NCBI RefSeq assembly: GCF_902498995.1
Contig: NZ_CABVLY010000016.1
Location: forward strand, 1-64,000
From: Burkholderia anthina
GTDB taxonomy: Bacteria; Pseudomonadota; Gammaproteobacteria; Burkholderiales; Burkholderiaceae
Length of the DNA: 64,000 nt
Direction of reading: 5' to 3'
Made by a program: the position numbers and the translations under genes. A model generated the notes under the pieces. The model ran no database searches, was not told the origin of the DNA, and saw only the letters and a list, made by a program, of their open reading frames with translations. Positions 7,319-15,459 of this stretch are shown piece after piece (position 1 is the first letter of the stretch; each line of letters begins with the position of its first letter).

Positions 7319-9742
7319 TCACGGCTGTCGTGCGTTGGCCTCCACGGCGTTCTCCGATGTCGTCGCCGCTGCAACCGGCACCTGCCCCGTCGCCGCTGCC
7401 GGCGCGCGCAACCGCATGATCCCCTCGTCCCCGACTTCGACGTACAGATCGCCCCGTGGCGTGACGACCATCCCCGCCGGCCGGTTCAACGAACCCGGCA
7501 GCGTACCCGCACGATTGCCGCGCGAACCGAGTTGCCCCGCGATGACCGCCGCGTCGCCCTTCGGATCGATCCGCAGCACGGTGTGGTTACCGCTATCGCT
7601 CACGTACACGTTGCCGCTCGCATCGGCCGCGATGCGATCCGGCATGCACCATGTCCAGTCGCAACTGATCAGGTTGTTCGTCAGCCGGTCCTTTTCGTCG
7701 CGCGACTCCGCTTTCGCGAGCGCGCCGTAATACGCATGTTCCGCGGCCGGCCACGGCCCCGGCAGGAAGTGAATCCGGTGTTCGCCGGTCGCGGGATCGA
7801 TCTGCCAGATCACGTCGCGACTCAGCACGAAGAGTTGTCCTTGCGGACCGATCGCGAGATCCTCGTAGCTGCCCGGCATCCGGCGGCTCGTGACGAAACG
7901 TTCGACCTCGTCACGCGGAATCTTGTACTGCTGTTCATCGCGCGCAACGGTCGTGACCGTTCCCGTCGAGAAATCGAGCCGCCGGATACGGGCGCCGCGC
8001 CTGCCGATATACGGACTGTCGTCGAGCACGTACAACCGGCCGTCATGATCGAAGCGCAGATAGCGTGGCCGCCAGTACGTCGCTTGCGCGAACGGGCCGT
8101 CGACCCGCGTCTCGTCGCTGAGCTTGCCGCTCACCGTCTGCACGTTGCCCTGCGGATCGATGCGGCGGATCAGCGCATTGCCGCTGTCCGCCACGTAGAG
8201 ATTGCCCGACGCATCCAGCGCAAGCCCCGACGGATAACGGAAGCGCGCACTCGAACGCGGCCCGTCGGCACGCCCCTTCTCGTCCGGCGCGCCGGCCCAC
8301 AGCTCGCTCTTGCCGTCCGGCGCGATCCGATAGATCGCGTCGTCGAGCCGGTCGACGTAATAGATCGTGCCATCGGCGGCGACCGCGAAATCGTCGTCGA
8401 CCGATCCCGGCAACGGCACGAACTTCGAGTCGGTCACCAGCAACGCGTCGCTGCGGTTGCTCGTGCCTGCATAGGCGAGCAGACGACCGTCCGGCGCCGC
8501 CTGCAGCACGACCTCGCCGCTGCCCGTCGTCACCAGCCGACGCCCCGAGCCGTCGATCGCGAGCGACGTCAGATCGCGATCGTCCGAGCGGCCGCGGTGT
8601 AGCGCCGGCGATGCGACATGCACCGTCGCGGTCGGCTTGCCGTCGGCGCCGACGGTCACGATCGAGCGTGCGCTTGCGGCGATCATCCGCCCGGCGCCGT
8701 CGAACGCGAGCGCGATGTAGCCAGAATCGTCCTGCGTATCGCTCGCGTCGGGTTGCTTGTCGGTCCCGGCGGCCGGGGCCGAGCCGATGAACGGCACGGC
8801 GCCGGCCAGTGCCGCCACCGGGCCGGGCTCGGGCGGCACGCGCATCGCTGCCGCCGCAGCCGCGGCCGCGGCAGCCGCCGCTGCAGCCGCGGCGTCGCTC
8901 GCCGTATCGATGCCGTCCGGTGCACCACCGGTCCTGCACGCGGGCAACGGCGCATCGCCGGTCGGCGTCACGTGGCCGAACGTCTTGCCATCGGTCACCC
9001 AGATCTCGCCGGTCGGGCTCGCCGCGATCGCGCGAAGCCCCGACAGCGTGCAATCGCCGTCGGACTGCGGCGTCCAGGTCGCGACCGAACCGTCCGTGCC
9101 GACGATTCGCAAATGACCGGAATACCGCGAGAGCGTCCACAACCGGCCCTGTCCGTCCAGCGCGATCATGTCCGGCTGGTTGAGCTGGCCGACGCCGCGC
9201 GGACCGTCGGCATCGCCCGATTTGCCCGGCACGCCGGCGATCGTCGCGACGGTACCGTCCGGCCGGATCGCACGCACCAGCGAATTACCGGTATCGGCCA
9301 CATAAACGGTACCGTCCGGCGCGCGCACGGCATCGCCCGGCTGGTCGAAGCGCGCGGCGGACGACGCACCGTCCCGATACGCGCGCACGCCGCTCCTGCC
9401 GGCGAGCGTGGTCACATGGCCCTGCGCATCGATGTGTCGCACGGTTGATGCGTACGTGTCCACCACCAGCACGCCGCCGTCGCGATCCGCATGCAGTCTC
9501 AGGCTGCCGGCGAAGCGTGCCGTCGTACCGCTGCCGTCGAGATTGCCTTCCGAGCCCGGCGTGCCGGCCACCCATTCGAGCGACGGCCCGCCCGCCGGCG
9601 GAAAACTGCCGCACGCACCGAGCAGCACGGTCACGGCCGCACACGTTGCGATGCGCATGCCGATACCGTTCACGTTCCAGATCATCGTGTTCCCCTTCCC
9701 CATGCCGTTCCCGCCAGTTGCCGAACGATTTGCCTTCTTCAT
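7319..9742 (-). CDS. NHL-repeat beta-propeller lipoprotein, function unknown
   Basis: This 807-aa protein has a hydrophobic segment ending in a lipobox, TVLLGAC, then many NHL-type units (for example the VRAPDGTVYVADTGNSLVR, YPSGLALDASGNLYVADSG and RIAADASGNVYVSDSGNHT segments). It probably forms one or two beta-propellers on a periplasmic lipoprotein. The ATG at 9740-9742 overlaps the upstream stop (ATGA) and has a GGAGGG ribosome-binding site. A second ATG at 9685, with GAAGGGG ahead of it, would give a more ordinary lipoprotein signal. A run of 16 alanines interrupts one blade. It is the last gene of the overlapping minus-strand operon. The propeller fold is secure; the role is unknown. 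Confidence 0.85.
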   Translation of the reverse strand: MKKANRSATGGNGMGKGNTMIWNVNGIGMRIATCAAVTVLLGACGSFPPAGGPSLEWVAGTPGSEGNLDGSGTTARFAGSLRLHADRDGGVLVVDTYASTVRHIDAQGHVTTLAGRSGVRAYRDGASSAARFDQPGDAVRAPDGTVYVADTGNSLVRAIRPDGTVATIAGVPGKSGDADGPRGVGQLNQPDMIALDGQGRLWTLSRYSGHLRIVGTDGSVATWTPQSDGDCTLSGLRAIAASPTGEIWVTDGKTFGHVTPTGDAPLPACRTGGAPDGIDTASDAAAAAAAAAAAAAAAAMRVPPEPGPVAALAGAVPFIGSAPAAGTDKQPDASDTQDDSGYIALAFDGAGRMIAASARSIVTVGADGKPTATVHVASPALHRGRSDDRDLTSLAIDGSGRRLVTTGSGEVVLQAAPDGRLLAYAGTSNRSDALLVTDSKFVPLPGSVDDDFAVAADGTIYYVDRLDDAIYRIAPDGKSELWAGAPDEKGRADGPRSSARFRYPSGLALDASGNLYVADSGNALIRRIDPQGNVQTVSGKLSDETRVDGPFAQATYWRPRYLRFDHDGRLYVLDDSPYIGRRGARIRRLDFSTGTVTTVARDEQQYKIPRDEVERFVTSRRMPGSYEDLAIGPQGQLFVLSRDVIWQIDPATGEHRIHFLPGPWPAAEHAYYGALAKAESRDEKDRLTNNLISCDWTWCMPDRIAADASGNVYVSDSGNHTVLRIDPKGDAAVIAGQLGSRGNRAGTLPGSLNRPAGMVVTPRGDLYVEVGDEGIMRLRAPAAATGQVPVAAATTSENAVEANARQP
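8846..8893 (-). repeat. GCN triplet tract encoding 16 consecutive alanines
   Basis: Sixteen GCN codons in a row (GCG, GCA, GCC and GCT mixed) lie inside the NHL lipoprotein gene, between TASD and MRVPPEP. Mixed codons make slippage less likely than in a pure repeat. Length changes would stay in frame. Confidence 0.9.
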
Positions 9743-10878
9743 TGCAACGCGCCCTCCGCGGCCGGCCGGCAAAACAGCTCGCCGCTGGCGGCGACGTAGT
9801 CGCTCAGCGTGCCGGCATCGCGCACGTCGAACAGCGACACGCTGCCGGACTGGCTTGCATTGAGCACCGCGAGGCGGCTGCCGTCCGGACTGAAGGCCAG
9901 CGCGAGCGGCCATTCGCCGCTGCGATATGCGGCGCGCAGCATGCCCGTCGCGCGGTCGGCGACCAGCACCGTGTTCTCCTGCGGCAGGCTGAACGCCACC
10001 GCGCGGCCGTCCGGGCTGAGCGCGAAGTTGTAGCTCGTCAGCCCGCGGCAATACTGCGCCGCCTGGCGCGGACGCAGCGTGTTCGCGTCATAGGCCGCGA
10101 TACCGTCGCGAAACAGCGCGACCAGATCACCGGAGCCCGGCTCGACGGCCAGGTCGTAGGCATCCGCATCGGGAATCGTGCCGACCTGCGCGCGCGTGCG
10201 CGTATCGAATGCGTCGATGCTGCTTGCCACACCGTTCGTGACGAACAGGCGCTGCCCGTCGCGGGACAGGACCAGCGCCGCGGGCCGCCCGAACGGCTGA
10301 TTGCCGGCATTCCCGCCGCCGAGCGCAATCGGCTTGCCGAGCGTGCGGAACGTGTCGAGATCGACAACCGAAACCGAATTGGCGACCACATTCAGCACAT
10401 ACGCGCGCGTGCCGTCCGGCGACACGGCCACGGCCTGCGGAAAGCGCTGCACCTTCGCGACGCCATCCACGTGGCCGCTGTCGAGATCGAGCCGCGCCAG
10501 CGCATCCGCGCGCATCGAACTGACGTATGCATGGCGCTCGTCGGCCGCGATCGCAATATCCGTCGCGCCCATTCCGCGACAGAAGTTGTCCGGACAACCA
10601 TCATTGGGCGCCTTTGCCGGCGGATCGCCGAAGTCGCGCACGCGCTGCCGCGCCGCGATGTCGATCGCGGCGACGCTGTTGTCGCCGTTGCTGGTCACGT
10701 ACAGATGCTTGCCGTCCGGCCCGAACGCAATGCCGGCGGGATGCTTGCCGATCGCAATGGCAGCGGGCGCATCGGCCTTCGCCGGCTCCGACTGCGCGAC
10801 GACGTCCGCGGCCAGCATCGCAAGGGGCACGGCAATCACCGCGCGATACAGCACACGCAACTTGAAATCGACGCTCAC
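9739..10878 (-). CDS. Periplasmic YVTN/40-residue-repeat beta-propeller protein
   Basis: This 379-aa protein starts at a GTG (10876-10878) that overlaps the desaturase stop as GTGA, with a GAGGAA ribosome-binding site. A signal peptide covers about residues 1-29 (hydrophobic IAVPLAMLAADVVAQS). Repeats typical of YVTN propellers follow: IAFGPDGKHLYVTSNGDNSV, VAVSPDGTRAYVLN, LVLSRDGQRLFVTNG, LAFSPDGSRLAVLNAS. Such proteins often scaffold or bind small molecules in the periplasm. The stop overlaps the NHL lipoprotein start by 4 bp, so two unlike propellers are translated together. Confidence 0.85.
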   Translation of the reverse strand: MSVDFKLRVLYRAVIAVPLAMLAADVVAQSEPAKADAPAAIAIGKHPAGIAFGPDGKHLYVTSNGDNSVAAIDIAARQRVRDFGDPPAKAPNDGCPDNFCRGMGATDIAIAADERHAYVSSMRADALARLDLDSGHVDGVAKVQRFPQAVAVSPDGTRAYVLNVVANSVSVVDLDTFRTLGKPIALGGGNAGNQPFGRPAALVLSRDGQRLFVTNGVASSIDAFDTRTRAQVGTIPDADAYDLAVEPGSGDLVALFRDGIAAYDANTLRPRQAAQYCRGLTSYNFALSPDGRAVAFSLPQENTVLVADRATGMLRAAYRSGEWPLALAFSPDGSRLAVLNASQSGSVSLFDVRDAGTLSDYVAASGELFCRPAAEGALQ

Positions 10879-11849
10879 TCTCTTGATTCCTCGAAGGCAG
10901 GGATCGTGTGCGCGCTCACGTCGCGCAGCACCGCCCCGTATCCCGCATACAGGTTGCCGTCGGGCAGCAACTGCCGCTGCACGAGTTGCCGATGCACGGC
11001 CGGCAAGTGATGGAACGGCATCCGCATGAACAGATGGTGTTCGATGTGGAAATGAATCGCGTGCGGGCCGAACAGGAACGTCTGCCACGAACGCCGGCCG
11101 ATCGTGCGTGCGTTGCGGCTTTGATCCGCGCAAGCCGGCAATCCCGCATGTTCGAAGATCGCACGCACCTGCCCGGCGAGCGGCAGCAGCGTGACCGACG
11201 GCACGATCCACAGGCCGACGTACAGCAGCGGATGTCCGGCCGTCGCGAGCGCGGCGAACAGCACGCCGTTCGCGGCAAGCATCGACGCAAGCTCCCACGC
11301 CGCATACGCGCGCGACTTGCGGACCTTCGGCAACGCATGGGCAAACGCACCGCGCGCGAGCTTCACGACGCTCGTCACGTAGCCGATCCCGCACGCGTAA
11401 GCGAGCAGGCGGCCGGCCAGCCGCGCGCGCGACACCGGATAGTCGTGAACGCCGAACAGCAGCGCGACGGGATCGTCCGCCTGCATCGGCGCGCGATGAT
11501 GTTTCAGATGACCGGCGCGATACGTGCGCAACGACAACCACAGCGGGCCGGCGGCGAACGACTGGCCCAGCATGTCGTTGACGCGCGGGTTTCGCGCGAG
11601 CAGCCCGTGCGCGCCTTCGTGCATCATCACGGCGAGCGCGAGCTGGCTGCGGGCGATCACGATCGCGGCGCACACGTACACGAGCGGGTGCGCAAACGCG
11701 ATCGCCGCCGCAAACGCCGCGGCGATCAGCATCCAGTCGCCCGCGAACGCCGCGCAGACGCGCGACGGCTTCACGCGGAACAGCGCGGCGTCGGGCACGA
11801 AGCGCGAGAGCGCGGTGTTCGACCCGGCGTGCGGATTCACTTGCGCCAT
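10875..11849 (-). CDS. Integral-membrane fatty-acid desaturase / hydroxylase family protein
   Basis: This 324-aa membrane protein has the three histidine boxes of the diiron desaturase superfamily: HEGAH (77-81), HLKHH (114-118) and HIEHH (268-272). Hydrophobic helices flank them. The family uses O2 to desaturate or hydroxylate an acyl chain, on lipid, ACP or a related carrier. The start at 11849 overlaps the PAP2 gene by 13 bp. The operon suggests a dedicated lipid or natural-product substrate rather than general membrane phospholipid, but this is inference. Confidence 0.88.
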   Translation of the reverse strand: MAQVNPHAGSNTALSRFVPDAALFRVKPSRVCAAFAGDWMLIAAAFAAAIAFAHPLVYVCAAIVIARSQLALAVMMHEGAHGLLARNPRVNDMLGQSFAAGPLWLSLRTYRAGHLKHHRAPMQADDPVALLFGVHDYPVSRARLAGRLLAYACGIGYVTSVVKLARGAFAHALPKVRKSRAYAAWELASMLAANGVLFAALATAGHPLLYVGLWIVPSVTLLPLAGQVRAIFEHAGLPACADQSRNARTIGRRSWQTFLFGPHAIHFHIEHHLFMRMPFHHLPAVHRQLVQRQLLPDGNLYAGYGAVLRDVSAHTIPAFEESRE

Positions 11850-12460
11850 GCGAGCCTCCCGCGCACCGAGCGTCGCTCGACCCATATCGCACTGCCCATC
11901 GCGAGCGCCACGCCGCCCAGCACGTCGACGACCGTATGCTGTTTGAGCGTCAGCGTCGACGCGCAGATCAGCACGCCGATCGCGATCGGTACGCCGCGGC
12001 GCCGCTCCGTCAACATCCGGCACGCAAGACACGTGACGGCGACATGCAGGCTCGGAAAGCCGTTGGCCGCGAGATCGAGCCGCCACATCCGTGCGAGTCG
12101 GTGGCGCACGAACGCATTGCCGATCTCCGCGACGTCGGGCCTCGGCACCGCTTCGGGAAACAGCAGGAAACAGACGACCCCCGCGACGAAGGCGATCAGC
12201 ACCGCGTCCCTGAACGCGACGAACGCCGGCGGCCGCGCATAGGCGGCAAGCGCAATCACGAACGGAAAGAAGCCGACGTAGACGAACCACGACCACGCGA
12301 TGAACGGAATGCGCTCATCGAGCGCGGTGGCGAACACATAGCGCGGCGTGACGCCACGCTCGAGCAGGATGAAGACGGCGAGCCCCGCGGCCATCCCGAA
12401 TGCCGCGGACAGCATCTGCCGCAGATCGGGCCGGCGATCGATAGACGACAGGCTGTTCAT
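11837..12460 (-). CDS. PAP2-family membrane phosphatase / phosphotransferase
   Basis: This 207-aa protein has about six hydrophobic segments. Conserved PAP2 elements are FPSLHVAVT (the PSGH-type motif, about 143-151) and KQHTVVDVLGG (His and Asp of the third motif). That spelling resembles the PAP2 branch that includes inositolphosphoryl-ceramide-synthase-like enzymes more than classic undecaprenyl-PP phosphatases. It would dephosphorylate a lipid phosphate or transfer a headgroup. The start overlaps the upstream glycosyltransferase stop (ATGA). Confidence 0.82.
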   Translation of the reverse strand: MNSLSSIDRRPDLRQMLSAAFGMAAGLAVFILLERGVTPRYVFATALDERIPFIAWSWFVYVGFFPFVIALAAYARPPAFVAFRDAVLIAFVAGVVCFLLFPEAVPRPDVAEIGNAFVRHRLARMWRLDLAANGFPSLHVAVTCLACRMLTERRRGVPIAIGVLICASTLTLKQHTVVDVLGGVALAMGSAIWVERRSVRGRLAWRK

Positions 12461-13620
12461 CGCGATGCCGGCGCCTCGCGTTGCGTGTCGACATCGGCGG
12501 CGGCGTGCCGTGCATTCGGCCGCAACGCGAGGATGCGCGACGTCCATCCGTCCACGCGCGAGCGCGCATGTTCGCGACCGTCGGCCGTTGCGGCGCGCGT
12601 GCCGGCGTCGTGCATCAGCGCGCTCGCCGCGTACGCGATGTCCTGCCGGAACGCAGCGGCATCGCCGCGCCACGTGACGATGCGATGCACGAGCTGCAAC
12701 CGGGCGGCCCGGGCGGCGTTGCTCGCCTGCTCGGGCTGGTCGGTCAGCACGAGCAGGATCGGCCTGCGATAGACGCGCGCAATCGACAGCGCCGCCATCC
12801 CCGGCGCCGACACGATCAACGGCGCATGCGCGGCGCGCGTCGCCCAGTCCGCGTCGACGCCGGTCCAGCCATCGTGCGCGGCATAGCCTTCGCCGACGCG
12901 GTGCGCGGCCAGCCCCGCATCGTGCAGTCCCGCCGACAGCGCATCGGCCAGCGCGACGTCGCTGAAGTGCGGATTCAGATACACGGCCGCGGCGGCCGCC
13001 TCCGATGCAGGCCATTCGCCGACGACCGGCACCGGTGTCGGCAACCGGTAGCGCATGCGCGAACCCTGCACGTCACCGATCGCGTCGCACGCGAAGTCGT
13101 GCTCGATGCAACACAGCGCCGAATCGATCTGCCAGTCGACGATCCGGGAGAACGCACGCGCCAGCATGCGCGGCAGTCGTCCGTTGAAGTTCGCGGTCAG
13201 CGCGCCGCGCAGGCTGCCGCCATACACGTGCACGATGCGACCGCGCCAGCCGGGCACCGCGCCCATGAACAGCAGCGCCGGATGAAACGAATCGTTGATC
13301 ACGAGATCGGCGTCGCGGACGATCGCGTGCAGCCGCGCGATGTCGCGCAGCATCCGCGTCGGCCTGAATACGTAGTGCGCGACGTTGCGATCCGTCGCAT
13401 CGCGCAGCATGTTCTGCCGCGTGTCGAACTGCACCGCATAGTGACGCGACAGCACGGCGGCCTCGATGCCGAATGCGGACAGGAAGGCCTGCCCGGCGTC
13501 GGACGTCGTCAGCACGTCGACCTGTGCACCGGCCGCGCGCAATGCATGCACGAGCAGTTGCGCGCGCATCAGATGACCGCGCGCATCGGCGGTCGCGAGA
13601 TAGACGATGCGCAACATCAT
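12457..13620 (-). CDS. GT-B glycosyltransferase, MurG/MJ1255-like
   Basis: This 387-aa protein has an N-terminal LATADARGHLMRAQLLVHALRAAG segment (a GT-B Rossmann start with GHxxR) and a C-terminal region with VSAPGMAALSIARVYRRPIL and DQPEQASNAARAARL, the donor-nucleotide site seen in UDP-glycosyltransferases of the MJ1255/MurG group. It probably moves a sugar from a nucleotide donor onto a lipid or small-molecule acceptor in the cytoplasm. Two ATGs are adjacent; the first (13618-13620) overlaps the ferritin-like stop. The donor is not identifiable. Confidence 0.75.
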   Translation of the reverse strand: MMLRIVYLATADARGHLMRAQLLVHALRAAGAQVDVLTTSDAGQAFLSAFGIEAAVLSRHYAVQFDTRQNMLRDATDRNVAHYVFRPTRMLRDIARLHAIVRDADLVINDSFHPALLFMGAVPGWRGRIVHVYGGSLRGALTANFNGRLPRMLARAFSRIVDWQIDSALCCIEHDFACDAIGDVQGSRMRYRLPTPVPVVGEWPASEAAAAAVYLNPHFSDVALADALSAGLHDAGLAAHRVGEGYAAHDGWTGVDADWATRAAHAPLIVSAPGMAALSIARVYRRPILLVLTDQPEQASNAARAARLQLVHRIVTWRGDAAAFRQDIAYAASALMHDAGTRAATADGREHARSRVDGWTSRILALRPNARHAAADVDTQREAPASR

Positions 13621-14372
13621 GCGCGCGCCCCCGGACGCCACCACTGAATCCATCCGGCCGCGTACATCGCCAGCGCACCCGTCACGCCGAATCCGGCCTC
13701 GATCGTGCGGATCTCGTCGAGCAGCGCCGCGAGATGCACGACCTCGGACGGCGCGACGATGCGGCGCAGCGTATCCGCGCAGAGTCGCACATGCCGCGCC
13801 TCGTCGGCCAGCACCCGAGCGAAGAGCGGATGCAGTGCATGCGCTTCGCCGAGCGTCGCGCAGTGGCGCGCGAGCACGCGCATCGCCATCTGCTCCGCAC
13901 ACAGGCCCGTCGCGTAGGTCGGCACCAGCGCGCCTTGCGCGAAGTGCGGCGCGTAGCGGCGCCCGAGCCGGCGCCACCGGAGGATCTTGCGCCGGGTCGC
14001 CCAGTCCGGTTCGCGCGGGCCCGCCGCGGCCGTCACGCCACGCACGCGCAGTGCGTCGGCGAACGCGGCCGCGTGGCGGCGTTCGTCCGCGAGATGCTGC
14101 TCGAGCCGCAGTGCGAGCCAGTCCGGCGGCTGCCCGGTGCATTCGTCAAGCAATGCGCACTCGGTCGCCTCTTCGCCGATCAGGTACAGGCGCAGGATCC
14201 AGCGCTCGCCGTGCGCGCTGCGATGCAGCCGCCGGATCGCCGCGCGCTTGATCCGGTCGACGAGATACGCGCGCATGCGCGCGGCGCCACGCGGCACGCG
14301 CTGCTCGAGACACGCGAAGCCTTCGTCGGGCGCGGCGTGCGGCGACGCCGACCATTCGCCGGCCGGCATCAT
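13617..14372 (-). CDS. Ferritin-like diiron protein, putative oxidase of unknown substrate
   Basis: This 251-aa helical protein carries the ligand pattern of a carboxylate-bridged diiron four-helix bundle: GEEATE (Glu67-71), DERRH (Glu97, His100), AEQMA (Glu160) and DEARH (Glu191, His194). That is the E...ExxH...E...ExxH pattern of ferritin-like oxidases. No ferritin, bacterioferritin or rubrerythrin signature is obvious, and the C-terminus holds a short hydrophobic Trp-rich stretch (WIQWW). It is translationally coupled on both sides (ATGA overlaps). An oxidation step in a biosynthetic pathway is likely but unproven. Confidence 0.72.
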   Translation of the reverse strand: MMPAGEWSASPHAAPDEGFACLEQRVPRGAARMRAYLVDRIKRAAIRRLHRSAHGERWILRLYLIGEEATECALLDECTGQPPDWLALRLEQHLADERRHAAAFADALRVRGVTAAAGPREPDWATRRKILRWRRLGRRYAPHFAQGALVPTYATGLCAEQMAMRVLARHCATLGEAHALHPLFARVLADEARHVRLCADTLRRIVAPSEVVHLAALLDEIRTIEAGFGVTGALAMYAAGWIQWWRPGARA

Positions 14373-15400
14373 GCCGGCACACCCGGCGCGGAACGCGCGA
14401 CCTTCGGCGCGACGGCCGACGCCGCCGCGGACGCCGCGGCCGGATCGCGATGCCAGCCGAGAATCAGGCCGACGAAGCTTTCCTGCAGGAACGCATGGGC
14501 CGATGCGCCGGCGCCGGCGAATGCCTCCTCGTGGCCGTTCACGCGCAGATAGCCGTTGCCGTCGCGCGCGCCGAGTTCGATCCGGTCGTTCTTCGCGAAG
14601 CCGCGCTCGCGCAGCGTCTTCACGAGCGGGCTGCCGTCGAGCCCGAACAGGAACAGCTCACGCTGCGCCACCCACACCGGGATGTGGTCGCTCAGTACAT
14701 CGAGACGGATCGCCCAGGTCCCGGACGCGAGCGCACCGGCGATATCGCCGTCGCGCGGCCCGTTCGACGTGAAGCTCGCGCGCGCGACCGACTGGGTCAG
14801 TTTGCCGACGCCGAGCGCGATCGTGATGTCGTCGGCGGCCGGCTGCTTCGGATCGGTCGCGCGCACATTCACGAGATGCTGCGCGAGCCGCGACGCGAAC
14901 GACGGATGCGCGAACAGCGCGCTCGTTTCGTCCGGCGTGAGCACGTCGCGCTCGCCGCCGCGCTCCTTCACGCGCACGCGATACGGATCGATCCGGACGT
15001 CGGTGAACTTGCCGTGCACGGGCGCATGAACGTACACGTCGCGATTCCATTTCGCGCCGTCGCGACGCAACAGCACGTGCACGCTCAGCGGCACGCGCTG
15101 GCCGTCGCCGTCGACGCCCGTGCCCTGCAGCAGCACGTCGCCGAGCACGTCCTTCGTGCGGCGCGCCGCGTCGCTCGAAAAGACGATCGTATGCGTATCG
15201 GTATCGACGCTCGCATGAACGTCCGGCGCATCGAGCGCGACGCGATTGCAGTCCGTCGCCGTCGCACGCGCGAACGGGCAGCCGCTTTGCGACGCGAAAT
15301 GGTAGATTCCGCGCCCCGCATGATCGACCGGCGCGGCATGAGCGGCAGCGCTGGCGGCAAACAGGGCAAGGCAGGCAACACGGGTAGCGAATGAGGACAT
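14369..15400 (-). CDS. Exported protein of unknown function
   Basis: This 343-aa protein has a clear Sec signal peptide (about 1-23, ending in a Sec-type AHA-A site). The mature part is rich in Asp/Arg and beta-strand-like alternation, with no family motif I recognise. Segments near the middle (WAIRLDVLSDHIPVWVAQRE, LFLFGLDGS) suggest a periplasmic beta-rich domain. It overlaps the ferritin-like gene by 4 bp and starts 59 bp after the GT2 gene. A role in the same pathway is inferred from position only. Confidence 0.7.
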   Translation of the reverse strand: MSSFATRVACLALFAASAAAHAAPVDHAGRGIYHFASQSGCPFARATATDCNRVALDAPDVHASVDTDTHTIVFSSDAARRTKDVLGDVLLQGTGVDGDGQRVPLSVHVLLRRDGAKWNRDVYVHAPVHGKFTDVRIDPYRVRVKERGGERDVLTPDETSALFAHPSFASRLAQHLVNVRATDPKQPAADDITIALGVGKLTQSVARASFTSNGPRDGDIAGALASGTWAIRLDVLSDHIPVWVAQRELFLFGLDGSPLVKTLRERGFAKNDRIELGARDGNGYLRVNGHEEAFAGAGASAHAFLQESFVGLILGWHRDPAAASAAASAVAPKVARSAPGVPA

Positions 15401-15459
15401 GGTCGTCTGGAGGAAGTCGGGTCGTGGTGGGTGTACCGCGAGGCGTGGCGCGGTGTCGC

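Noticed and set aside
8757..9116. Alanine-rich plus-strand frame over the GCN tract
   Set aside because: It is the antisense reading of the alanine tract; the minus-strand NHL repeats continue on both sides of it.
9445..11010. 521-codon plus-strand frame opposite the propeller genes
   Set aside because: Arg-rich shadow without motifs; the minus strand shows signal peptides, a lipobox and propeller repeats.
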